From Alloyangia pacifica (lineage in GTDB: Bacteria; Pseudomonadota; Alphaproteobacteria; Rhodobacterales; Rhodobacteraceae): 64,000 bases of DNA. The stretch spans positions 1,264,001-1,328,000 of the forward strand of contig NZ_CP022190.1 in NCBI RefSeq assembly GCF_003111685.1, given 5' to 3'. Below, piece after piece: positions 17,688 through 26,418 of the stretch (positions are counted from its first letter, which is position 1; every line of letters starts with the position of its first letter). The position numbers were made by a program, and so were the translations under genes. The notes under the pieces were generated by a model. It was given only the letters and a program-made list of their open reading frames with translations. It searched no databases and was not told the origin of the DNA.

Positions 17688-18786
17688 GGAAACGGTCCTC
17701 TGAGAAGTGACGGGTATCGCCGGTCAAAGCACCGGCAAGGATCTGTTCGGCCAACCGCTCGGCATGCACGGCGGCCAGGGTGACGCCGGAATGGCAACTG
17801 ACGGTCCAGAGGCCAGGATAGTCCTCGGGCTGGGTGTAAAGCGGCCCGCCGTCGGGCGAGAGGACCCGCAGCCCCGACCATTGCCGCACGATGCGCGCAC
17901 CCGCGAGCGCGGGCAGGATGCGAAGGGCGCGCTCTGCCAGCAATGTGGCGGAGGCCTGGGTTGTGCCAGTGTCTAGGCCGACATCTTCGTGCGTGGCCCC
18001 GATCATCACGGTGCCATCCGCCGTCTGACGCAACCCGCTGCAGGGCATGGGCAACATCGGCGCTATCCGTTCAGTGACCAGCAACTGCCCGCGCTGCGGA
18101 CGCAGCGGCAGGTCGATCCCCAAGGGCGCGACGATGTCTGAGGTGGCCAGCCCTGCCGCCACGATCACCTTCGGCGCCCGAAGCGTCGCACCGTCGGGGC
18201 CGGTCAGCTCGTAGCCCTGTCCGGTGGTACGCAAGGTCCGAACCGGCCAGTCCCAAAGGATCTCTCCGCCAAGTTCCAACAGGCCCTGCTGCAGCGCCGC
18301 CAGAAGCTTGAGCGGGTTCACGTGACCGTCACTGGTGCCATAGCTGGCGCCCGCGACGTCAGGCCCCAGGGTTGCATCGGGCAGCCGGGCCTGAAGCGCG
18401 TCCCGGTCCAGCATCTCCACACCCTGTGGCAAGGCACCGCCGCCGATCTTCTCCAGCAACAACTGGCGGTCCTTCAATGCCTGCTGAGAAAGGACAAAGG
18501 CCAGTCCCCCGGGTTTCTGATAATCCAAGCCAATGCCGCTACATTGCTCCAGCGCATCGCGGAACCCCGGCCACAGCGCCGCGCTTTCGGCCGTCCAGCG
18601 GGCATAGGCGGGCAGGTTCCCACCCTTGCCCTGCACCCAGACCAGGCCGAAATTCGCCCGCGCCGCGCGAAAGTCGCGCGCGCCGCCATCAACCACGCAG
18701 ACCGATTGCCCGCGCTTCTGCAACCCGTAAGCAAGAGAGACGCCCACGGTGCCTGCGCCGATCACAATGTAGTCTGGCTGTGCCAC
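17668..18786 (-). CDS. FAD-dependent oxidoreductase (D-amino-acid-dehydrogenase/DAO type)
   Basis: 372 residues with YIVIGAGTVGVSLAYGLQKRG at the start and a DAO C-terminal region (CHSGVTLAAVHAERLAEQIL). It is the first gene of the minus-strand operon that runs to the opine dehydrogenase. It differs from the beta-subunit oxidase at 14858 and could handle a second step, such as oxidation of the freed D- or N-methylated amino acid. A LysR-type promoter lies directly upstream. Substrate unknown. Confidence 0.85.
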   Translation of the reverse strand: MAQPDYIVIGAGTVGVSLAYGLQKRGQSVCVVDGGARDFRAARANFGLVWVQGKGGNLPAYARWTAESAALWPGFRDALEQCSGIGLDYQKPGGLAFVLSQQALKDRQLLLEKIGGGALPQGVEMLDRDALQARLPDATLGPDVAGASYGTSDGHVNPLKLLAALQQGLLELGGEILWDWPVRTLRTTGQGYELTGPDGATLRAPKVIVAAGLATSDIVAPLGIDLPLRPQRGQLLVTERIAPMLPMPCSGLRQTADGTVMIGATHEDVGLDTGTTQASATLLAERALRILPALAGARIVRQWSGLRVLSPDGGPLYTQPEDYPGLWTVSCHSGVTLAAVHAERLAEQILAGALTGDTRHFSEDRFHVPTPA

Positions 18787-18813
18787 GCTGGATTACCTCG
18801 CTTGTTGTTGATT

Positions 18814-18879
18814 TTTATCCAAATCGGAGGGTAGAAAGTCAAAATCGAAAATTTGCCAGAATTATTCCGTTAGGTTATA
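18814..18879 (-). promoter_or_regulatory. LysR box and promoter of the opine operon
   Basis: On the minus strand: TAT-N11-ATA box at 18863-18879, then exactly 20 bases, TTGACT (18837-18842), a 17-base spacer and GATAAA (18814-18819), 28 bases before the operon's first start codon. The box ends 4 bases before the divergent lysR start, so the regulator may also control itself. Confidence 0.8.
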
Positions 18880-18882
18880 CCC

Positions 18883-19800
18883 ATGCGTGAACCCAGCCTC
18901 AGACAATTCGAAGCGCTCATGGCCGTGGTCGAGGCCGGCAGCGTCAGCCGCGCCGCGGAACGGCTGTCAATCTCGCAGCCCGCTGCCAGCAAGTTGATCG
19001 CGACGCTGGAAGACGACACCGAAATGCAGCTCTTCGACCGTGCCAGCGGCCGTCTGGTCGCCACCGAACAGGGAATGCGCCTTTACCACGAGGCCAACCG
19101 GGTCTTTGGCGGCGTGGGCCAGCTGATCCGCGCTGTCGAAGCCATCCGGCGTGAAAATCGTGGGCAACTGCGCGTCGGCGTCATGCCGGGCCTGTCGGGC
19201 GGGTTCATCGTCCGTGCGGTCCGCGCCTTCCGGGAGCGCTTCCCCGACGCCTTCATCTCTGTCGATACGCGCAGTTCGCAATTTCTGGCGGATTGGATGG
19301 TATCTGGCCGGCTGGACGTGGCGATCCTAGTGACGCGGCTGGATCACCCCACGATATCTACACGGCCGGTGCATTCCAAACCGATGGTTTGCCTGCTCCC
19401 CATCGGGCATCCGCTTGCCGCGAAGGCGAGGATCACCCCCAAAGACCTAGACGGGGAGCCCTTCATCGCCTTTGCCCGCGCAAGCCTGACGCGCAACCGC
19501 GTCGATGCAGTTTTTGAACGGGCCGGCCTTCGGCCCGATATCCGGATTGAGGCCGCCACTGCCCCGAACGTCTGCGAATTCGTCGCCGGCGGCATGGGGG
19601 TGACGGTGGTCGATCCGCTGGTATCGGAAGGAGTCAAAGGCCGGGTCGAGATGCGCCCCTTCGACCCGGCAACCAGCTTCGAGTTCCACACCAGCTGGCC
19701 GTCGCACAGCCGCAACTCGAAGCTGGTCAGCGCCTTCGTCGAAGAGGTCACCCGAGCTGCCGCGATTTCTGCTTGGGAAGAAGACAGCTACCGGCTCTAA
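18883..19800 (+). CDS. LysR family transcriptional regulator of the opine cassette
   Basis: 305 residues. The N-terminal winged helix (LRQFEALMAVVEAGSVSRAAERLSISQPAASKLIATLE) is typical of LysR proteins, followed by a periplasmic-binding-like effector domain. It is divergent from the operon starting at 18786. The three identical-geometry LysR boxes at 8485, 18863 and 21510 are best explained as its operators, so it should activate the PrpD-family gene, the operon and the solute-binding protein gene. A likely inducer is the imported opine or its breakdown product. Confidence 0.92.
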   Translation: MREPSLRQFEALMAVVEAGSVSRAAERLSISQPAASKLIATLEDDTEMQLFDRASGRLVATEQGMRLYHEANRVFGGVGQLIRAVEAIRRENRGQLRVGVMPGLSGGFIVRAVRAFRERFPDAFISVDTRSSQFLADWMVSGRLDVAILVTRLDHPTISTRPVHSKPMVCLLPIGHPLAAKARITPKDLDGEPFIAFARASLTRNRVDAVFERAGLRPDIRIEAATAPNVCEFVAGGMGVTVVDPLVSEGVKGRVEMRPFDPATSFEFHTSWPSHSRNSKLVSAFVEEVTRAAAISAWEEDSYRL

Positions 19801-19810
19801 GCAAACGTCA

Positions 19811-19836
19811 AGACGGCGCCCAATAGGGCGCCGTCT
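19811..19836. terminator. Hairpin between lysR and the solute-binding protein gene
   Basis: Perfect 11-bp stem (agacggcgccc / gggcgccgtct) with loop aata between two convergent genes. No clear T run, but strong enough to act as a bidirectional terminator. Confidence 0.65.
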
Positions 19837-19867
19837 GCAAGCTTCAGAAAAGTATTGAAAGCTCTGC

Positions 19868-21430
19868 TCACTCCGCAAGCGCGGTGTTTTCGGTGATCGA
19901 GGGCGCCAGGTTCAGGTTGCCCGTCAGCTCGTACCCGTAGTCTAGCTTTTCGCTGCGCGCCCAGACCTGCATCAGGCTGAACAGGGGGACGGCACAGACG
20001 TCATCGTGGATCAGCTTCTGCGCCTCGGCCCAGAGCTGCATCTGCGTTTCCGGATTGGTCTCAACACGTGCCGCGTCGATCTGCGCGTCCGCCACTTTGC
20101 AATGCGAGAAGTTGGTCACGGCTGTGGGCGTGCCGACGATCGCCTGCGAATGGTAGAATTGGCTCAGGTAGCTGTCGGCCACAGGGAAGCGCGCGGCACC
20201 GTAGAAGACCAAGTCGCTCAGGTCCTGACGTATCTGCTGGTGATAGGTCGGGTGATCGACGACGTTCATCTCCATCTTGATGCCGGCCTGGGCCAGCTGC
20301 GCCTGGATCACTTCCATGATCGGCTTCTGCGACGAGCTGGAGGAAACGACCGCGGTCAGCGTGATCCCGTCGGGGAAGCCCGCCTCCGCCAGCAGCGACT
20401 TGGCCAACTCCGGGTCATGGCTGAAGATGCCTGCATCGCAGCTCTCGCCAAGGTAGCCTGGGGGCACCGCAGAGCAGCCGCGCGGACCGACATCTTCCCC
20501 CACGAAGGCCGAGATCTCGTCCACGTTGATGGCATGAGCCACGGCTTCGCGAACGTTGATGTTGTCCAGTGGCGCATGCGTTTCGTTCAGATAGAGGGTG
20601 CGGTATTCGCCGGGCGCGAAGATATCGACAATTATGTTCTCGTTGCGACTGACTTGGTCGACCCAACGCTGTTCGCGCTTGCCGTAGATCAAGTCCAGCT
20701 CGCCAGACATCAAGGCCAGTTCACGGCTGGAGTCTGAAGGGATTATCTGCAGGCGGATACCGTCCAGCTCGGGGGCGCCGCGGTAGTAATCGGGGTTCGC
20801 CACCAGATCGACGTGCTGCTGGGTCACGGCCTCTTGGAACTCGAACGGGCCGGTGCCGACGGGATCACCATTGAACGCATCGCCCTTTTCCTCGGCGGCC
20901 TTGCGGCTGACGACCATGCCACCGTGGTAGTTGGCGACCAGACCAAGGAAGCCCGGAACCGGCGCGCTGAGCTTGATCTGAACGGTTTCCGGATCAAGCG
21001 CCTCGACGCTCTCGAAGGCGGCGTAGTCATTCGCGAAGGACGACCGTTCCGGATCGGCCGCTCGCTCTAGGGAATAGACGACGTCATTGGCGGTCAATGG
21101 GCCGTAGCCCCGCTGGAACTCTACACCGTCGCGCAGGTGGAACGTCCAAGTCAGCCCGTCTTCGGAAGTTTCCCAGCTGGTCGCTAGGTCCGGCTCGATG
21201 GAAGCCGGGTCGGCACTGCCCGGTGCGAACCGTACCAGACCATTGAACATCCAGCCCGCCAGCGCGACATCGGTGGTCGCGGTTGCACGATGCGGATCGA
21301 GGTTGGTGGCATCCATGTTGATGCCAACATTCAGCGTGGCGGCAATCGCGGCCGCACTGGTCATCGACACCCCGGAAGCCACGGCCAGCCCCAGCATGCG
21401 CCTCAGATTTGTCACTGCGTTTCCAGACAT
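19868..21430 (-). CDS. ABC transporter substrate-binding protein, family 5
   Basis: 520 residues from the ATG at 21430, preceded by AGGGAAA. A signal peptide (LRRMLGLAVASGVSMTSAAAIAA) leads a family-5 extracellular solute-binding fold: LDPHRATATTDVALAGWMFNGLVRF, the EFQRGYGPLTANDVVYSLERA block and ALNVREAV-like NINVREAVAHAINVDEI. It delivers the ligand to the DppBCDF-type importer at 11106-14861. It is transcribed from its own LysR-type promoter (21461-21526) rather than from the operon, allowing higher expression of the binding protein. Confidence 0.92.
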   Translation of the reverse strand: MSGNAVTNLRRMLGLAVASGVSMTSAAAIAATLNVGINMDATNLDPHRATATTDVALAGWMFNGLVRFAPGSADPASIEPDLATSWETSEDGLTWTFHLRDGVEFQRGYGPLTANDVVYSLERAADPERSSFANDYAAFESVEALDPETVQIKLSAPVPGFLGLVANYHGGMVVSRKAAEEKGDAFNGDPVGTGPFEFQEAVTQQHVDLVANPDYYRGAPELDGIRLQIIPSDSSRELALMSGELDLIYGKREQRWVDQVSRNENIIVDIFAPGEYRTLYLNETHAPLDNINVREAVAHAINVDEISAFVGEDVGPRGCSAVPPGYLGESCDAGIFSHDPELAKSLLAEAGFPDGITLTAVVSSSSSQKPIMEVIQAQLAQAGIKMEMNVVDHPTYHQQIRQDLSDLVFYGAARFPVADSYLSQFYHSQAIVGTPTAVTNFSHCKVADAQIDAARVETNPETQMQLWAEAQKLIHDDVCAVPLFSLMQVWARSEKLDYGYELTGNLNLAPSITENTALAE

Positions 21431-21460
21431 GATCGTTTCCCTGTTGTTTTGATATGGCCG

Positions 21461-21526
21461 ACTATGGGAACCCACCCATATGTCGTCAAAATCGAAAATG
21501 TTCGACCCATATTCCATCAGGTTATA
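21461..21526 (-). promoter_or_regulatory. LysR box and promoter of the solute-binding protein gene
   Basis: On the minus strand: TAT-N11-ATA at 21510-21526, 20 bases, TTGACG (21484-21489), 17 bases, CATAGT (21461-21466). The stretch from the box to the -35 is close to that at 18837-18879, including the attttcgattttgac block. Confidence 0.8.
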
Positions 21527-21705
21527 CTCATGCAAATCAGCGACCTCCCCTCGAGGCGTGTCGCAGATATGTGCGAGGAGGACTCACTTGCGAGTTCTGG
21601 CTGTTCGACGGGGTCTCATGTCGAAGATTGATGCCCCCTGCCGATGTACGACGAAAGGCGCGGAATACGCCAAGTCCTCCATAGCCCCGCGACCCGCAGG
21701 CTGGG

Positions 21706-22151
21706 CTGGCCCTCGTGGACCGCCGACCTTCCACAAGGGGAAGGTCCGCGAATCCGCTGAAAATCCAAAACAGAAAAATGCGCCCGGCCTTGAAGGCTCT
21801 GGCCAGAAATGAGTCAATCCCCTGAAAATTCGAAAAAATATTCTCTGAATTTTCTTCAGATGACCACTTCAAGGGCCATCGGCGCCACGTTTCCGGGGCC
21901 GGCGCGACGATGGCGGACATGTTCTCGCACGGTGATGATCAGGGCATCGCGAGAAAAAAGTTGCCACGCTTCTTGGAGTGATCACCCCCTGAGGTAACGT
22001 GGTTTCCACAAGCTCGCCCCAGAGCTGCACAGCATGTACCGGCCGCCGCCTCTGCACCGATGCCCAGACCTCGGCGGCTAGGGGCGTGTCGATGGGAGAC
22101 GCTGTTACGGCGGTTTGGAGATCGGCGAGTTTGTTCCCTTGGTGGGGACAA
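21706..22151. repeat. Long direct repeat R', right of the opine cassette
   Basis: Diverged copy of 7917-8366 in the same orientation. It begins at the same sharp boundary (ctggccctcgtggac) and contains a perfect hairpin gaccttcc / ggaaggtc. The interval 21540-22378 holds no convincing gene apart from this repeat and the leader of the helicase gene. Confidence 0.8.
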
Positions 22152-22378
22152 TCCAGCCAAATCGCAAACCTCGACATCCGGCCGCATAGAGAAAGGTGGC
22201 CGGGACCTTGGGACCCGCGCCCTTTAGCGCGCTACCACCGCATCCGGACACTGGACGCTTAAGAACAAAGGTATGTCGCCGAAGTGACGTACAGTATTCC
22301 AGTCGATAAGCACTCGGAACCAGTCAATGCCACCTGGATGAGAAGGCTTCCCACCTGGGGAGCGTCTGGTATTTCAGA

Positions 22379-25303
22379 ATGGAACTCGACGTCTGGATTT
22401 CGATGAAACTTGTATCGCGCCCACTGCCCGCCTTCCTGTTCGACCCCTTCCGCAAGCACCCGCGAGCGCTGGTACTTCAGGACGACACCATTGCGGCGTC
22501 CGGCGGCACGCATGCCAGGATCCACCTCTCGGAGATCGCGGCAAGTCCCGTGGTGCGGCGTGGCCGTGTCTCCGCCCGCCTCACCCTGGATCTCGGCAAC
22601 CAGTCCTGCGTCCTGCTGCCCGGGGTCCAGGAGGCACCCGCCAGAGCATTCGCGCAAGCTGTCGAGACAGCCTGGTCAGGCTACAATCTTGCCCAGTTTT
22701 CTAGGGAAGACGACGCGATTGCGGCCCTGCTGACGGCGGTTGAGGGATTGAAGGCACCGGCGAGCTATCCCGCCGCCTGCCTGGTAGACCCGGTCGCAAG
22801 CCAGGCCGCCGACCTCGACGCTCGCGTTCTGAAGAAGCTCAACCCAGCAGCCATAGGTGAGGAAACGATGGCGCGGCTGGCTCCGATCATGGAGCTCGCG
22901 CGCAATCCAGAGCAACTCCGCGATGCGGCGATCGCCGCCTTCGTCGATCGGCAGCTGGCGGACTGGAAAGAGTTCTTCGATACCGTCGAGTCCATGCCAC
23001 TGACGCCGGCGCAGCGGCTGTCCGTCGTGGTCGATGAGGATGCGACGCTGGTCCTCGCCGGCGCAGGCTCGGGCAAGACCTCGGTCATCACCGCCAAGGC
23101 CGCCTATCTGGTGAAGGCCGGTATCCGGCAGCCGCATGAGCTTCTGCTTCTGGCCTTTGCCAAGGATGCCGCCACCGAGATGTCCGAGCGCATTGAGGCG
23201 CGGTGCGGCGTGCCGATCATGGCGCGCACCTTTCACGCCCTGGCCTATGAGATCATCGGCACGGTCGAAGGCGAAAAGCCGCCCCTCGCATCGACGGCCA
23301 CCGACGACAAGGCCTTCCTCCAGTTGATCAAGGACATCCTGCGCGACATCGTGAGCCGGATGGCCGACATCGCCGGAACCGTGGTAGGTTGGTTCGCCGG
23401 CTTCTTCGAAGATATCCCCAACGCATGGGACTACGACTCTGCCCACAAGTGGTATTCCGAGGTTGAAAGCCGGAACCTGCGAAGCCTGAAGGGCGACACC
23501 GTCGCCAGCTTCGAGGAGCTGATGATCGCCAACTGGCTGTACCTGAACGGTATCGCCTACGAATACGAGCCGACCTACGAGCACAAGCTGACCGGGACCG
23601 GCAGGCGCGCCTACACACCGGACTTCCGGCTCACCGAGAGCGGCGTCTATCTCGAGCATTTCGGCGTCCGCAAGACGACGCGGAAGGACGGTACAGAGGA
23701 GCTGACGACCGCCCCCTTCATCGATCGCGACGCCTACCTGGAGAGCATGGCGTGGAAACGCCAGGTCCATGCCGAACACGGCACGACCCTGATCGAAACC
23801 TATAGCTGGGAGAACGAGGAAGGTCGCCTGCTCGAAGCGCTGGCAGAGAAGGTCGCGCCGCATGTCACGCTCCGCCCGCGCCCTGCCCTCGAGATCTACG
23901 ACAGCGTGACATCCCTTGGTGTCGTCGACGGCTTCACGTCACTGATCGCGACCTTCCTGCGGCACTTCAAGAATGGTGGGTATCGCCTGGATGATTGCGA
24001 AACGAAGGCCACGACCCTGAAGATGGGCAAACGCGGCGCGGCCTTTCTCAAGATCTTCGGGGCGGTGTACCGCGAATATCAGGACAGGCTGGGCGAGCGC
24101 ATCGATTTCGAGGACATGGTGAACCGCGCGACCGCGCTGGTGGAAAGCGGGCGCTACGACAGCCCATTCCGCCATATTCTTGTCGACGAATTCCAGGACA
24201 TCTCGACCGGCCGGGCGCGGCTGATCCAGGCGCTCAAGAACCAGCATCCGGAGGCGAGGATATTTGCGGTCGGCGACGACTGGCAGTCCATCTACCGGTT
24301 CGCTGGATCCGACATCCACATCATGCGCAACTTCGGTCGCGAGTTCGGCGGCGTCTTCGCGGGCCACACCGGTGTCCACCGCACGGTCGACCTCGGACGG
24401 ACGTTTCGGTCGGTCGACAAAATCGCCTTGGCTGCCCGGCGCTTCGTGCTGTGCAACCCGGCGCAGATCACCAAGACGGTTGTTCCTGCTGGCGAAGCAG
24501 AGCATCCCGCGATCCGGATTGCCTGGACCCGGCGCGAGACCGGCGATCAGGTGCTGGACGACACCCTGAAAGCTCTGAAGGCAGAGCCTGCTCCTCCCGG
24601 TCGCAAGGCCACGGTGCTCTTGCTGGGCCGGTATCGCTTTATCGAGCCCGACATGCGCAGCCTCCGTCGACGGCATCCGAACCTGACAATCACCTTCAAG
24701 ACCATCCATGCCTCAAAGGGCCTGGAGGCCGACCACGTTGTCCTGCTCGGCGCCGATCGCGCACGCATGGGCTTTCCATCGATGATCGTCGACGACCCGC
24801 TTCTCGCCCTTGTCTCGCCCGAAGCGGAACCCTTTGCCAACGCGGAAGAGCGCCGCGTGATGTATGTCGCCATGACCCGGGCACGACGAACGGTGACGAT
24901 CCTGGCGTCCGAGGCCCGCCCTTCAGCTTTCGTCACGGAGTTGCTGAAAGATCCCGCCTATGACGTAGCCAGCCCACGCGAAGCCCAGGAGCGCACCCAT
25001 ACATGCGAGCAATGTGGTGGGCGCCTGCTGTTCATGCCCGGCGGCGACGGCCCAGGCTGGTACCGTTGCGAGCACATCAAGCACTGCGGCAATCGCATGC
25101 CCGCCTGTCCCGCTTGCGGCACCGGGCTTCCGGTTCGCAAGGAACCGCAAGGCGAGAAGATTTGCGCGGAGTGTGGAGCCGTCCAGGAGCCGTGTCCGAA
25201 ATGCACCGACGGCTGGCTCGTGGAACGGAGGGGAAGATACGGGGCTTTCCTGGGCTGCGTACGTTTCCCTGATTGCGCAGGAAAGTCGAAGTTAGGTCGT
25301 TAA
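22379..25303 (+). CDS. UvrD/Rep-type superfamily 1 helicase with embedded nuclease-like domain and zinc-ribbon tail
   Basis: 974 residues. SF1 motifs: Walker A GAGSGKT (about 228-234), Walker B ILVDEFQDIS (about 605), GDDWQSIYRF, and motif VI VMYVAMTRARR. Inserted between helicase halves at about 376-430 is a PD-(D/E)XK-like segment: SFEELMIANWLYLNGI, then YTPDFRL and VYLEHFG. The C-terminus (about 885-970) holds several CxxC pairs of topoisomerase-type zinc ribbons. The protein likely unwinds and processes DNA; similar helicases occur in repair and in phage defence. Start at 22379 or the in-frame ATG at 22403; no strong ribosome binding site decides. It is the first gene right of repeat R'. 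Confidence 0.88.
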   Translation: MELDVWISMKLVSRPLPAFLFDPFRKHPRALVLQDDTIAASGGTHARIHLSEIAASPVVRRGRVSARLTLDLGNQSCVLLPGVQEAPARAFAQAVETAWSGYNLAQFSREDDAIAALLTAVEGLKAPASYPAACLVDPVASQAADLDARVLKKLNPAAIGEETMARLAPIMELARNPEQLRDAAIAAFVDRQLADWKEFFDTVESMPLTPAQRLSVVVDEDATLVLAGAGSGKTSVITAKAAYLVKAGIRQPHELLLLAFAKDAATEMSERIEARCGVPIMARTFHALAYEIIGTVEGEKPPLASTATDDKAFLQLIKDILRDIVSRMADIAGTVVGWFAGFFEDIPNAWDYDSAHKWYSEVESRNLRSLKGDTVASFEELMIANWLYLNGIAYEYEPTYEHKLTGTGRRAYTPDFRLTESGVYLEHFGVRKTTRKDGTEELTTAPFIDRDAYLESMAWKRQVHAEHGTTLIETYSWENEEGRLLEALAEKVAPHVTLRPRPALEIYDSVTSLGVVDGFTSLIATFLRHFKNGGYRLDDCETKATTLKMGKRGAAFLKIFGAVYREYQDRLGERIDFEDMVNRATALVESGRYDSPFRHILVDEFQDISTGRARLIQALKNQHPEARIFAVGDDWQSIYRFAGSDIHIMRNFGREFGGVFAGHTGVHRTVDLGRTFRSVDKIALAARRFVLCNPAQITKTVVPAGEAEHPAIRIAWTRRETGDQVLDDTLKALKAEPAPPGRKATVLLLGRYRFIEPDMRSLRRRHPNLTITFKTIHASKGLEADHVVLLGADRARMGFPSMIVDDPLLALVSPEAEPFANAEERRVMYVAMTRARRTVTILASEARPSAFVTELLKDPAYDVASPREAQERTHTCEQCGGRLLFMPGGDGPGWYRCEHIKHCGNRMPACPACGTGLPVRKEPQGEKICAECGAVQEPCPKCTDGWLVERRGRYGAFLGCVRFPDCAGKSKLGR

Positions 25304-25698
25304 GCAGGCAAGCGAACAGGTGGCTAAATAGGTGCCGGAAAGCGGCAGCGCCAATTGGACAAGCCAGGCCGAAGATAGCGATCATACGCGGTTCAAGGGC
25401 CAAGGTAGCAACGACATGGGCGGGGAGCCGCCCTTCGCTGCACTCCGTACGAATGTCGGCACCGCGTAGGGGGGGTGCCGGTCCGAGTCCCGACCTAGCC
25501 TACACTTCTGGCCTGGAAGGGGCTTCCCTTACCGTTTCGCTACAAAGAGGTTCGCATGCAGCTCACGAGGTGTGCCGTCATGGTCTACTGTTCTGCTACA
25601 AACGAGGCCAACTTGAGATTGAAGTCGTCTTATGCTTTTACCTATCGGAGTTGCTCCCTCTCCAAAGAGTGCGCATCACATCCCAAGAGGTAAACAAA
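25304..25698. other. Intergenic stretch, no gene recognised
   Basis: 395 bases between the helicase gene and the membrane protein gene. A frame is open through it, but codon use and the lack of similarity argue against coding. I see no repeats or strong hairpins. Confidence 0.5.
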
Positions 25699-26418
25699 GT
25701 GCGCAGACGTCCGCTATTTCGACTAATTTTGCTATTAGATATCGGCTTGTTCGGACTATCTAGCTATGGCGCAAACTACCTTTTGAGCTACGAAGAAGTT
25801 GAAGGGCAAACCTACCTAATCGTCATGGCGATCGCGGTAGCTATTTATGTCGCGGTTCGTGTCATCGGCACATCAAGGGATAGAGTGGAGCTATTGGCTC
25901 ACTCAACCCTCTCAGATCGCATTGCTGATTCATTGATTTCATATGGATTGGAAGAAACATATAATATGCAGAGCCGGGCAGATAAAAGTCGGAGAAATTC
26001 CGACACCCAGGAGACGATTGAAGAAGCCCAGACTCTCAAGTTAGCCGCCAACTCCGGCGCCTCATACTTGTCTCGAGGAGTGAACCGCCATTGGAAGTAT
26101 TTTCAGGATCGCCTCGACAAGCGAGTACCTGCCAAGATCATTCTCCTTGATCCAAATTCTTCAGAAAAGCAGTTCAGAAACAAATTGAACAACGGAAAAG
26201 AAGGGGTGGATAGTAAATTGCCTCTAGCGGACATCATTCGAACCGCGCAGACATATCCTGACTTCCAAGTTCGCTTTGCTCGCACTGGAATGAGCTGTAC
26301 AGTATTCTTATCTCATGACGCCGCTTATTTCGACCCTTACCATGTCGCGATGGATGGAGGAAGGATTCCAAACCTTTTCCTTTGCATGAAATGGCGTTGT
26401 TGCAGAACGGCGTCCTGA
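25699..26418 (+). pseudogene. Membrane-anchored PLD/DUF5919-like protein, C-terminus cut by IS5-family element
   Basis: 239 residues remain. The GTG at 25699 follows AAGAGG by 8 bases. Two membrane segments (RLILLLDIGLFGLSSYGANYLL and TYLIVMAIAVAIYVAVRVIG) lead into a cytoplasmic region with NSGASYLSRGVNRHWKYF and AKIILLDPNSSEKQFRNKL, which resembles the phospholipase-D-like DUF5919 group. The native sequence stops at 26392, the IS edge; the last residues are read from the IS. The gene is clearly more A/T-rich than its neighbours, a sign of transfer. Membrane-bound PLD-like proteins are common in defence islands, but its role is not established. Confidence 0.65.

Noticed and set aside
25440..25500. 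Possible tRNA-like fold near ggtccgagtccc
   Set aside because: No matching acceptor stem, D-loop or anticodon arm could be drawn.
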